DNA from: Faeciplasma avium
Lineage (GTDB): Bacteria > Bacillota > Clostridia > Oscillospirales > Ruminococcaceae
NCBI GenBank assembly: GCA_018713505.1
Contig: DVOL01000087.1
Span: forward strand, 1 to 20,768
DNA: 20,768 bases
Reading direction: 5' to 3'
Shown piece after piece: positions 1-7,931 of the stretch. The notes under the pieces are model-generated. The model was not told the DNA's origin. It saw only the letters and a list, made by a program, of their open reading frames with translations, and did not search any database. A program made the position numbers and the translations under genes. Numbering within the stretch: position 1 is the first letter of the stretch; each line of letters opens with the position of its first letter.

Positions 1-1542
1 GTCGCAAATCATGAACCCTCCAGTCAGATGAATAACGATTCCGGCTACAGCCTTTCGGGCTCTGCAAAGGACTATGAGGAGCTTGATCTGGAGGAGGATA
101 TCCTCTTAGAGTATGACGATGACTCCAGCGACGGCGCCGCCCTTGGAGACTCCCCCTCGGCTGAAAACGACCTCCCGGTAGGGGATTATGCCATTCCCGA
201 GATAGCTGTGGAGACGGAGGAGATATATGACGACAATCTCGGCACCGGTCCGATGCCCGTTACCTCAGACTACGACGCAGACAGCTCAGAGGGCGTCTCG
301 CCGTATGCCAGCGTAAACTACACCGGCGATTACTACACCGAGGACTATGTCATCATGCTGAGCGAGCGTCCCGAGATTTATGCTGAGAGCGTCTATAACG
401 ACAGCGAGGATTTCTACAGCCTGCTTGAAGCCTCGCTCACGGATAGCTCGCTGAGCCATTACGACTTCCCCGAGGCCATGAACTTCTACGATGTCCTTGA
501 ATATCAGATCGAGGAAGAAAACGAGCTGTGCGGGGCGAATCTTGTCAGGCTCACGATTAACGGGGTCAGCGGCGAGCAGGATTACAGGACTCTTTACGAT
601 GTCACAATAAACTACGATTATCTTAACCAGGAGAGCTGTCAGGTAGACGGGCTTGTCTGGCTGGAGGGCTCCTCTAAAAACCAGCTTGCGGGCATGCCAG
701 TTTACGATTCCGGCGATGTAATACTTTGCAGCATTATACCCACCTCGGAGGGTCTTGGAGCTGTCAGCGAGCTTTTGTACGATGTCTACGAGCTGAGCGG
801 AACAGATATCGCCTACCACAGGTATTACAGCGCTGTCGACCCGGGCTACACCGACATGGGAATCCTTCCTACCGAGGCGGAGTTTATCACCACAACCGAG
901 AACAACCCCGTTTTGTACACCCACAAGGCTGCCGTCAGGGAGCTGACAAGGTATATACGGCGAAAGGTAAACGGCGAGGATTACCGCTACAGCGATATCT
1001 CCCTTCTTATGAGCTACAGCCGTGGCGAGCTGTCAGTTTCCGAGCTTTCGGCTCTTGTAGACTCCGGCAGTGAGGAAGCCCTAGAGCAGCCTCAGGCCGA
1101 GACGGTGCAGGAGGCGCCTATATCCAGCATAGGCGTAAACTCAGCCGACGACAGGATGATTATCCAGTCGGGAGAGACAAGAATATACCTTTCAAGCGAG
1201 GAGACGACCTCATACCTTTTGCAGAGGTTTATTACCTCCTACAGCGGAATCACCCAGTCGCAGGATGAGACCAATGTCCTGTTCGTCGGAGGTAAGCTTG
1301 TATTTAACTCCGGCACAGCCTTCCAGGGCGAGCTTGTAGGTCTTGAGGTCTCCAGCGCAGACTGTCCCCTTGATATAAGCTTCAACGGGCTTAGGGTCGG
1401 CGACTCGGTGGACTTAGCAAAGTCCGTTCTTAGAATCGAGCGCAACCTCTCAGACGATGTCACGATAACCTACCGTGGCGAAAGTCTGGTGGTTACTCTA
1501 AAGTTTGAGTACGGCTCGCTTGCAAGGATTACAGCGGAATAG
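1..1542 (+). CDS. Acidic protein of unknown function, 5' end cut by window edge
   Basis: The reading frame is open to the first base of the window, so the ATG at 28 is probably internal and the true N-terminus (perhaps a membrane anchor) lies upstream. At least 504 residues are visible. The first ~110 residues are extremely rich in Asp, Glu, Ser and Tyr and look disordered. A central folded part (about residues 110-320) has alternating strand-like and helical stretches, and a second acidic linker follows at about 345-365. The last ~130 residues form a compact module that includes a G-x-x-V/L-G-D-S-type segment (FNGLRVGDSVDLAKSVL) and ends in strand-like sequence. That resembles small C-terminal modules of secreted Firmicutes proteins, but I cannot name a family. 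Composition suggests a surface or extracytoplasmic location, which is inference. Convergent with the topoisomerase operon and ended by the hairpin at 1555. Confidence 0.75.
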   Translation, partial: VANHEPSSQMNNDSGYSLSGSAKDYEELDLEEDILLEYDDDSSDGAALGDSPSAENDLPVGDYAIPEIAVETEEIYDDNLGTGPMPVTSDYDADSSEGVSPYASVNYTGDYYTEDYVIMLSERPEIYAESVYNDSEDFYSLLEASLTDSSLSHYDFPEAMNFYDVLEYQIEEENELCGANLVRLTINGVSGEQDYRTLYDVTINYDYLNQESCQVDGLVWLEGSSKNQLAGMPVYDSGDVILCSIIPTSEGLGAVSELLYDVYELSGTDIAYHRYYSAVDPGYTDMGILPTEAEFITTTENNPVLYTHKAAVRELTRYIRRKVNGEDYRYSDISLLMSYSRGELSVSELSALVDSGSEEALEQPQAETVQEAPISSIGVNSADDRMIIQSGETRIYLSSEETTSYLLQRFITSYSGITQSQDETNVLFVGGKLVFNSGTAFQGELVGLEVSSADCPLDISFNGLRVGDSVDLAKSVLRIERNLSDDVTITYRGESLVVTLKFEYGSLARITAE

Positions 1543-1554
1543 TATTATAGTATT

Positions 1555-1584
1555 AAGCCCTTGCGAAATCGCAAGGGCTTTTTT
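1555..1584 (+). terminator. Intrinsic terminator after the acidic protein gene
   Basis: Inverted repeat AAGCCCTTGCGA / TCGCAAGGGCTT (1555-1566 with 1569-1580), of which about 11 pairs can form, followed by six T (1579-1584). It starts 12 bases after the upstream stop codon. On the minus strand it also follows the parC-like stop, but there the downstream sequence has only scattered T, so any effect in that direction would be weaker. Confidence 0.9.
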
Positions 1585-1595
1585 ATATCTATAAT

Positions 1596-3845
1596 TTAGA
1601 ATGTTAGCTGGTCGGGGTCGGCGACGCCCTTTAAAAACGGTCCCGCTGCGGGGATGCTTTTTGTTACGAACTTTGAAAGCTCGCTGAGCTTTTCCGGCTG
1701 GACGATTCCTGCCGACTCAACCTCCGACCTTGCTTTAAGGGTCATCACCTGAACTCCTATGGTGGTCCTTGTGGCTTTGGGGAGAATCATCCCGGTGTTG
1801 AATATTACCGCCCTGCCGTTTGTCGACCTGAGTATGACATCGGCTCCCTCGCCTATGTCAAGAATCGAGACAAGCCGTGACTTATCTGAAAATGCGCCGG
1901 ACAGCATCCTTCTGTTGGTCTTTGTCTCATAGGCGCTAAGGGGAACCTTGGCAGCCTTGCCGTTCGAGTAGACAAAAAGAAGGCAGCCGGAATAATCTGT
2001 CGTGGCTGTAAACGCCACTATGCTCTCTCCCTCCTCCAGCTTTAGAAGCACCGGGATATAGTCTCCCAGAAGGCTAGCCTTGGAGTCCTGGAAGGAGGAC
2101 ACCTTTGTCTTATAGACATTGCAGCGGTCGGTGAAGATAAGCAGCTCCGCTCTGTTGGTGGAGTCAAGCTCGGACATTATCCTGTCGCCCTCCTTGAGCT
2201 TCTGCTCGCCGCTCATCCTAAGAGACTGCATGGTAATCTTCTTGAAGTAGCCGTCCCTTGTGAAGATAAGCCTGCAGGGATAGTCCGGCACCTGCTCGGT
2301 TATTTTCTCCTCCTTGGACTCGTCGACATAGATAATCTCGGTGCGCCTTTCTTGACCGTACTTTTTAATCACGGTCTCAAGCTCCTTAACGATTATCCCC
2401 TTTATCTTTTTTTCGCTTCCAAGAGTCTCTTTTAGCGAGGCAATGTCCGCCTCAAGCTGCTCGATATCCGAGATTCTGTTTAAAATAAACTCACGGTTTA
2501 GATGCCTTAGCTTTATCTCTGCGACATACTCCGCCTGCACCTCATCAATAGAAAAGCCTATCATAAGGTTGGGAACGACCTCTGACTCCTCCTCGGTCTC
2601 CCTGACGATTTTTATCGCCCTGTCTATATCGAGAAGTATCCTCTCAAGACCCTTTAGAAGATGGAGCCGCTCCTCCTTCTTTTTAAGCTCGAAGCTTACC
2701 CTGCGTCTTACGCAGCCAGTCCTGAAATCTATCCACTCCTTTATTATCGAGGACACTCCTAGGACCTTCGGATAGCCGTGGACAAGGATGTTGAAGTTTG
2801 CAAAGAAGCTGTCCTGAAGCGGGGTCAGCTGATAAAGCCTTTTCATCACCTGCTCTGGGTCTGCTCCCCTTTTCAGGTCGATGGCGATTTTAAGACCGTT
2901 CAAATCGGTTTCGTCCCTGATATAGGATATCTCCTTCATGCCGCCCTTTGCAAGCTCGACTACCTTGTCGATTATCGCCTCTACTGTGGTCGTGGGAGGT
3001 ATCTGGGTGACCTCGATGCAGTTTGCCTCCCTGTCGTAGGAGTACCTCGCCCTTATCTTGACAGAGCCTCTGCCAGTGTCGAAAATCTGCCTTAGCTTTG
3101 CGCTGTCGTATATTAACATTCCCCCGCCGGGAAAATCGGGACCGTTCATTATCTGCATGGGATCAAAGTCCGGGTCCTTTATCAAGGCTATAGTCGCCTC
3201 GCAAAGCTCCTTGAGGTTAAAGGGGCAAATCGAGGACGCCATCGAGACTCCTATTCCGACATTTGAATTTACAAGTATCGAGGGAAATGTCACCGGCAGA
3301 AGCTCCGGCTCCAGCATGGTGTTGTCGTAATTGGGAACAAGGGTGACGGTATCCTTGTCGATATCCGAAAAAAGCTCGTTGCAAATAGGGTCGAGCTTTG
3401 CCTCGGTGTATCTTGAGGCGGCATACGCCATGTCCGAGGAGTACGCCTTTCCAAAGTTTCCCTTTGAGTCGATATACGGGTGCAAAAGAGCCTCGTTTCC
3501 CCTAGCCAGCCTGACCATCGTCTCATATATTGCCTGGTCGCCGTGGGGATTTAGCTTCATCGTCTGTCCTACTATATTGGCGGACTTTGTTCTAGGACCA
3601 GACAAAAGCCCCATCTTGTACATGGTGAATAAAAGCTTTCTGTGCGAGGGCTTGAAGCCGTCTATCTCTGGGAAGGCCCTTGATACTATTACGCTCATGG
3701 CATACGGCATATAGTTTTTTTCCAGAGTGACGGTTATCGGCTCCTCCACGACAGAGCCTGCGCCGCTTATATAAGCCTCCTGCTGTCTGCGGGACAGCGA
3801 CGGCTGCTTTTTCGTTCTTTCGTCCGTCTTTTTCTTTTTTGGCAA
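1596..3845 (-). CDS. parC: Type IIA DNA topoisomerase subunit A (ParC/GyrA-like)
   Basis: Breakage-reunion subunit of a gyrase/topoisomerase IV-type enzyme, which makes a double-strand break through a 5'-phosphotyrosyl bond and passes a second duplex. After a basic 30-residue start (MPKKKKTDER), the winged-helix domain carries the catalytic Arg-Tyr in AASRYTEAKL (Tyr146). The tower region has IGVSMASSI-like sequence near residue 200, and a coiled-coil stretch spans about 400-480. The C-terminal part (about 500-749) has beta-pinwheel-like segments but no recognisable GyrA box, and 749 residues matches ParC better than GyrA, favouring decatenation. The quinolone-contact segment reads HGDQAIYE (101-108), so the usual Ser is Gln104 and the acidic residue is Glu108. 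The start codon is TTG (3843-3845), chosen because AAGGAGG lies 7-8 bases upstream. The ParE-like stop codon TAA overlaps this ribosome binding site, so translation is probably coupled. Known family, divergent member. Confidence 0.9.
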   Translation of the reverse strand: MPKKKKTDERTKKQPSLSRRQQEAYISGAGSVVEEPITVTLEKNYMPYAMSVIVSRAFPEIDGFKPSHRKLLFTMYKMGLLSGPRTKSANIVGQTMKLNPHGDQAIYETMVRLARGNEALLHPYIDSKGNFGKAYSSDMAYAASRYTEAKLDPICNELFSDIDKDTVTLVPNYDNTMLEPELLPVTFPSILVNSNVGIGVSMASSICPFNLKELCEATIALIKDPDFDPMQIMNGPDFPGGGMLIYDSAKLRQIFDTGRGSVKIRARYSYDREANCIEVTQIPPTTTVEAIIDKVVELAKGGMKEISYIRDETDLNGLKIAIDLKRGADPEQVMKRLYQLTPLQDSFFANFNILVHGYPKVLGVSSIIKEWIDFRTGCVRRRVSFELKKKEERLHLLKGLERILLDIDRAIKIVRETEEESEVVPNLMIGFSIDEVQAEYVAEIKLRHLNREFILNRISDIEQLEADIASLKETLGSEKKIKGIIVKELETVIKKYGQERRTEIIYVDESKEEKITEQVPDYPCRLIFTRDGYFKKITMQSLRMSGEQKLKEGDRIMSELDSTNRAELLIFTDRCNVYKTKVSSFQDSKASLLGDYIPVLLKLEEGESIVAFTATTDYSGCLLFVYSNGKAAKVPLSAYETKTNRRMLSGAFSDKSRLVSILDIGEGADVILRSTNGRAVIFNTGMILPKATRTTIGVQVMTLKARSEVESAGIVQPEKLSELSKFVTKSIPAAGPFLKGVADPDQLTF

Positions 3846-3857
3846 GTTATCTCCTCC

Positions 3858-5858
3858 TTAGCTAAGGTCAGCCATGTCGATATAGTCGTGTCCGTTGTTG
3901 CTTATAAACTCCTTGCGGGCTGAGAGATTGTCCCCCAGGAGCATATCGAACATGAATTTTGTATGCTCAGCCTCGTCAGGAGTGACCTGAATCAGCCTTC
4001 TTGTGTCGGGATTCATGGTAGTAAGGCTCATCATGTCAGGCTCGTTCTCGCCAAGTCCCTTTGAGCGCTGGAGGGTGTATTTTTCCCTGCCTATCATGGA
4101 CAAAATCTTGGCTCTTTCTCCCTCATCGTAGGCAAAATAGGTCCTGTCCCTTGTGTTTATCTCGTAAAGGGGAGACTCTGCGATGTATACAAAGCCCTCC
4201 TGTATGAGCGTCGGTGCAAGGGTGTAGAGCATGGTGAGTATCAGAGTTCTTATCTGGAAGCCGTCATAGTCGGCATCGGTGCAGATTATAATCTTGCTCC
4301 ACCTGAGCGAGCCAAGATTAAAGCTTGACAGTTCCTTGTTCTTTGCCGACTTGACCTCGACTCCGCAGCCGAGCACCTTCATAAGGTCGGTGATAATCTC
4401 GCTTTCAAAGATTTTATTATAGCTCGCCTTCAGGCAGTTGAGAATCTTTCCCCTGACGGGTATGACAGCCTGAAACTCAGCGTCCCTTGCTAGCTTGACC
4501 GAGCCCAGCGCAGAGTCTCCCTCTACGATGTAAAGCTCCCGCCGTGAGACATCCTTTGTCCTGCAATCGACGAACTTCTTTATCATGTTGGTCATGTCGA
4601 GCTTTTCTGCGTACAGCTTTTTTGTAGTTACCCTGGTTTTCTCCGCACTCTCCCTGGAGCGCTTGTTTACAAGCACCTGGTCGCATATCCTGCCGGCGTC
4701 CTCGGGGTTTTCTATGAAATAGATTTCAAGCTGGTGCTTTAAAAACTCCACCGCCGCCTCGTATATAAACTTGTTGCTTATAGCCTTCTTTGTCTGATTC
4801 TCATAGGAGGTCTGGGTGGAGAATGAGCTTGACACCATCACAAGGCAGTCCTCGATATCGACAAACTGGAGCTTCTGCTCGTTTTTAAGATACTTGCCGT
4901 TTTGCTTCATATAGCTGTCAAGATAGGAGCTAAACGCCTGCCTTACAGCCCTCTCGGTGGAGCCTCCGTACTCTAAAAAGCTTGAATTATGGAAGTATTC
5001 CTGACACTTTACCGACTTTGAAAAGGCAAAGGCAAAGTTGTACTTTACCTTGTACTCGTTCATGTCCTCCCTGTCCCTGCCCTTTCTGTCGCAGGACCAG
5101 AGCCTCGGCTCGGTGATATAATCCTCGCCCACAAGCTCTCTTACATAGTCCAGTATGCCGTTTTCGTAAAGATACTCAAGCTCCTCAAAGGCTCCGTCGT
5201 CGTCCTGATATCTTAAAACAAAGCATATCCCCGGATTTACAATGGACTGCTTTTTTAGGACATCGGTAAAGTATTCCTTGTCAATCCTGATGTCGGTAAA
5301 GACCTCAAGGTCGGGTCTCCACCGGGTTTTGGTGCCGGTTTTGCCCTTTTTGGAGGGCTTTTTTGAAAGGCCGCCGATATTCTCTCCCTTTTCAAAGTGG
5401 AGGTTGTAGGTAAAACCGTCTCTGTTGACCTCGACATCCATATACTCGGAGGAGTACTGCGTCGCACAGGCTCCAAGACCGTTTAAGCCCAGGGAATACT
5501 CATAATTGTCACCCGAGGCGTTGTCGTACTTTCCGCCGGCGTACAGCTCGCAATAGACAAGCTCCCAGTTGTACCTGCCCTCAGACCTGTTAAAATCGAC
5601 CGGGCAGCCCCTGCCCATATCCTCCACCTCGATGGAGTCGTCGTTATACCTTGTCACGATTATTCTGGAGCCGTAGCCCTCCTTGGCCTCGTCGACAGAG
5701 TTGGAAATAATCTCAAACACCGAGTGCTTACAGCCGTCAAGACCGTCCGAGCCGAAGATTACGGCTGGGCGCTTTCTCACCCTGTCGGCTCCCTTTAGCG
5801 ACCTTATCGCCTCGTTGCCGTATTCGTTTTTGGAATTAGAAGATGTTTTTACTGACAT
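3858..5858 (-). CDS. parE: Type IIA DNA topoisomerase subunit B (ParE/GyrB-like ATPase)
   Basis: ATP-hydrolysing subunit partner of the adjacent ParC-like protein. With the ATG at 5856-5858 it is 666 residues. The GHKL ATPase has Glu49 and Asn53 in FEIISNSVDEA, DMGRGCP (80-86) and the ATP-lid sequence GLNGLGA (124-130). The Toprim domain has VEGDSALGS (about residue 447) and the metal-binding DADYDG (about 528), and RSKGLGE lies near the C-terminus. An in-frame TTG at 5888 would add ten residues (MAHLEERKLL), but that stretch is itself the GGAGGAAAGGAAG ribosome binding site of the downstream ATG, so the ATG is preferred. The usual EGDSAGGS is EGDSALGS and PLKGK is PVRGK, marking a divergent paralogue; a canonical gyrAB presumably exists elsewhere. 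First gene of the operon, 12 bases from parC. Confidence 0.9.
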   Translation of the reverse strand: MSVKTSSNSKNEYGNEAIRSLKGADRVRKRPAVIFGSDGLDGCKHSVFEIISNSVDEAKEGYGSRIIVTRYNDDSIEVEDMGRGCPVDFNRSEGRYNWELVYCELYAGGKYDNASGDNYEYSLGLNGLGACATQYSSEYMDVEVNRDGFTYNLHFEKGENIGGLSKKPSKKGKTGTKTRWRPDLEVFTDIRIDKEYFTDVLKKQSIVNPGICFVLRYQDDDGAFEELEYLYENGILDYVRELVGEDYITEPRLWSCDRKGRDREDMNEYKVKYNFAFAFSKSVKCQEYFHNSSFLEYGGSTERAVRQAFSSYLDSYMKQNGKYLKNEQKLQFVDIEDCLVMVSSSFSTQTSYENQTKKAISNKFIYEAAVEFLKHQLEIYFIENPEDAGRICDQVLVNKRSRESAEKTRVTTKKLYAEKLDMTNMIKKFVDCRTKDVSRRELYIVEGDSALGSVKLARDAEFQAVIPVRGKILNCLKASYNKIFESEIITDLMKVLGCGVEVKSAKNKELSSFNLGSLRWSKIIICTDADYDGFQIRTLILTMLYTLAPTLIQEGFVYIAESPLYEINTRDRTYFAYDEGERAKILSMIGREKYTLQRSKGLGENEPDMMSLTTMNPDTRRLIQVTPDEAEHTKFMFDMLLGDNLSARKEFISNNGHDYIDMADLS

Positions 5859-5936
5859 TAAAAGCTTCCTTTCCTCCAAATGCGCCAAGGCTATCTTATT
5901 GACCCGGCGCAGACTGCCGCAAAGACGGCGAGATTA

Positions 5937-5965
5937 ATTATGCCACATTTTTTTCAAAATTGCAA
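5937..5965 (-). promoter_or_regulatory. Extended -10 sigma-A promoter for the parE-parC operon
   Basis: On the minus strand, -35 TTGCAA (5960-5965), a 17-base spacer and -10 CATAAT (5937-5942) with a TG one base upstream of the -10. The predicted RNA start is near 5930, giving an untranslated leader of about 70 bases before the ATG at 5858. Confidence 0.65.
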
Positions 5966-6026
5966 GTGCCGCCGCCGGCAAGCCGCAGTTCCTCCAAATT
6001 ATCAGTAAAATGCTTTCAAATCATCA

Positions 6027-6054
6027 TTGATATTTTGACCGCAGCATGTATAAT
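6027..6054 (+). promoter_or_regulatory. Sigma-A promoter for the GH43-GH31 operon
   Basis: -35 TTGATA (6027-6032), a 16-base spacer and a perfect -10 TATAAT (6049-6054). The predicted start is near 6061. The leader contains an inverted repeat AAAGCC-GAG-GGCTTT (6073-6087), which could be an operator or a small hairpin; its role is unknown. The nearby TTGACC at 6035 is too close to the -10 to be the -35. Confidence 0.75.
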
Positions 6055-6115
6055 AGGCTTATAAACCTAAATAAAGCCGAGGGCTTTCATATCATCAAAG
6101 AGAGGTAGGATAAAA

Positions 6116-7912
6116 ATGTCTAGTTCAAAGCTTCTAATCTACACCAGAGAGCCGATGGAGTCGGATATTTACGACCCCAAGCTCGCCTACAGTATGCACA
6201 TCGCAGTAAAAAACGACGGCGGCGTAACCGTGCTGAATCACAACTCGGGTGTTTTCTTCGCCAAAGCCACCGAGAATCAAGACGGCTCGCTGAATGCAAA
6301 ATCCCTTCGCTCACCCTATGCCGTTAGACTGGGAAATGAGTCGGGCTGGGGAGTTATAGCAGTTCGCACCGAGGCTGACGGCTCCTTGGAGCCTGATTCC
6401 TGCGGCTGTCTGCTCCTTGCAAAGACAGAGGATTTCATTCACTTTAAGGAGCTTGGGCTTTTAAAGCTCTCGGACAGTCACATCGAGCGTGCGGCGATCT
6501 TTACGGCTGAGGGCGAGTCCTCCTGCAAAATAGTATACAAGACCGAGGACGGCGTTTTTTGCTCTTCTTTAGACAGCTTCTCCCCAGAATCTAATGTAAG
6601 CCCCTGCGAGCCTGAGGGATTAAGCCTCCCCGAGCCTTCAGCCTGCGGCGGCTTTGCCGAGGGAGCCGTTTTGTCCTGCGAAATACCCATCCCCGACAGC
6701 CTCGCCGAGGAGCTTATAAAAAGGCTCACCACGCCCTGCAACACCTCGGTAATCGTCCCGGATACCGTTTACTGCTCAAGCGAGAGCGAGCTTGCCGGCG
6801 TTAAAGCCGTCTGCCTCTACTCCGACGGCTCAAAGGACGAAAAGGCGGTTGACTGGGAGCTTTCCTGCGTTGATTTTAACAAGCCCGGAAGCTATACGGT
6901 TAACGGCAGAATCAAGCAGGACCACTACCCCTTCCCCATTGCAATAAACCGTGCCGACCCCTGCGTCACGATATGGGAGGGCAAATACTATTTCATTGCC
7001 ACAAACGACGCCGACGGCAACAACTCCCTTTACATCAGGTGTGCGGACTCCCTGCACGGTCTTATCGACGCCGAGGAGGTCCTGCTTCTTGACACAAAGA
7101 CTCAGGAGGGTATAAAGGGGCTTCTCTGGGCGCCTGAGTTCCACGAGATAGACGGCAGGCTTTATATCTTCCATGCGGCGACTACAGGTCACTTCTTCTG
7201 CGAGGAGAGCCATCTTATGGTGCTTGAAAAGGGCAAGGACCCGATGGTTCGCTCCAACTGGTCTGACACAAGAAGGATAACAAGAGCCGACGGCTCCGAG
7301 CTGTGCGAGGCGGGAAGGACGATTACCCTTGACATGACTGTATTCGAGTGGGACGGCTCTATATATGCGGTCTGGTCTCAGAGGCAGTTCGTGCCCGACG
7401 ACCTCGGCGCATGGCTATATATCGCAAGGCTCAACAGAAATGACCCCTGGAGGCTTGACAGCGAGCCGGTTGTCCTTTCCAAGCCGGACTACGGCTGGGC
7501 TAATAACCACACCTTTGTAGACGAGGGTCCGTTCGCTCTCTTTAGGGACGGCAAGCTCTGGCTATCCTTCTCGAGTGCGGCGGTCGACTCTACCTATGTC
7601 GTGGCATTTTTGACCCTCGAGCCGGGACAGGACCCCTTAAATCCCGAGTGCTGGGTAAAGGCAAACTTCCCCTCGCTCAGCTCAAGGTCGGTAACGGGAG
7701 AGTTCGGAACAGGCCACAACGCCTATGTCAAGGATACAGACGGAAAGGTCTACAACACCTACCATGCAAGACCGGGAGTCAATGGTCCCCGCTCCAGCGG
7801 AATCAGGCGTGTGCATTTTAACATATACAACGAGCCTGTACTCGATATGACCGAGGAGCTTGATATAAGACCCTGGCTCCGTGATGTCAAAACAACCGTA
7901 ATAGTAAAATAA
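6116..7912 (+). CDS. Cytosolic glycoside hydrolase family 43 enzyme with Big_4-like linker
   Basis: Likely alpha-L-arabinofuranosidase or beta-xylosidase acting on arabinose/xylose-containing oligosaccharides; exact substrate unknown. There is no signal peptide, so it should be cytosolic. The C-terminal GH43 beta-propeller (about 275-598) shows the three expected acidic residues: Asp281 in INRADPCV (base), Asp406 in TLDMTVFEWDG (pKa modulator) and Glu470 in FVDEGPFAL (acid). Residues about 210-265 resemble a bacterial Ig-like domain of the Big_4 type (VYSDG-like and DFNKPGSYTVNG). Residues 1-200 form a separate conserved module (YTREP, NHNSGVFFAKA, GWGVIAVRTEADG) that also looks propeller-like but lacks the catalytic set. 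The ATG at 6116 follows AGAGGTAGGA. First gene of a two-gene operon with the GH31 enzyme, 19 bases apart. No transporter or regulator adjoins it. Confidence 0.85.
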   Translation: MSSSKLLIYTREPMESDIYDPKLAYSMHIAVKNDGGVTVLNHNSGVFFAKATENQDGSLNAKSLRSPYAVRLGNESGWGVIAVRTEADGSLEPDSCGCLLLAKTEDFIHFKELGLLKLSDSHIERAAIFTAEGESSCKIVYKTEDGVFCSSLDSFSPESNVSPCEPEGLSLPEPSACGGFAEGAVLSCEIPIPDSLAEELIKRLTTPCNTSVIVPDTVYCSSESELAGVKAVCLYSDGSKDEKAVDWELSCVDFNKPGSYTVNGRIKQDHYPFPIAINRADPCVTIWEGKYYFIATNDADGNNSLYIRCADSLHGLIDAEEVLLLDTKTQEGIKGLLWAPEFHEIDGRLYIFHAATTGHFFCEESHLMVLEKGKDPMVRSNWSDTRRITRADGSELCEAGRTITLDMTVFEWDGSIYAVWSQRQFVPDDLGAWLYIARLNRNDPWRLDSEPVVLSKPDYGWANNHTFVDEGPFALFRDGKLWLSFSSAAVDSTYVVAFLTLEPGQDPLNPECWVKANFPSLSSRSVTGEFGTGHNAYVKDTDGKVYNTYHARPGVNGPRSSGIRRVHFNIYNEPVLDMTEELDIRPWLRDVKTTVIVK

Positions 7913-7931
7913 TCCCGTAAAGGAGGCCGCC

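Noticed and set aside
286..924. 212-codon minus-strand frame opposite the acidic protein
   Set aside because: Shadow of a compositionally biased plus-strand gene; no start signal or recognisable family.
5859..5888. Longer ParE-like start at TTG 5888
   Set aside because: The ten extra codons consist of the ribosome binding site for the ATG at 5858.
6001..6020. Catabolite-responsive element before the GH43 gene
   Set aside because: The best match on the minus strand lacks the central CG and a conserved C, so it does not fit the consensus.
6035..6040. TTGACC as the -35 of the GH43 promoter
   Set aside because: Only eight bases from the TATAAT; the TTGATA at 6027 has the right spacing.
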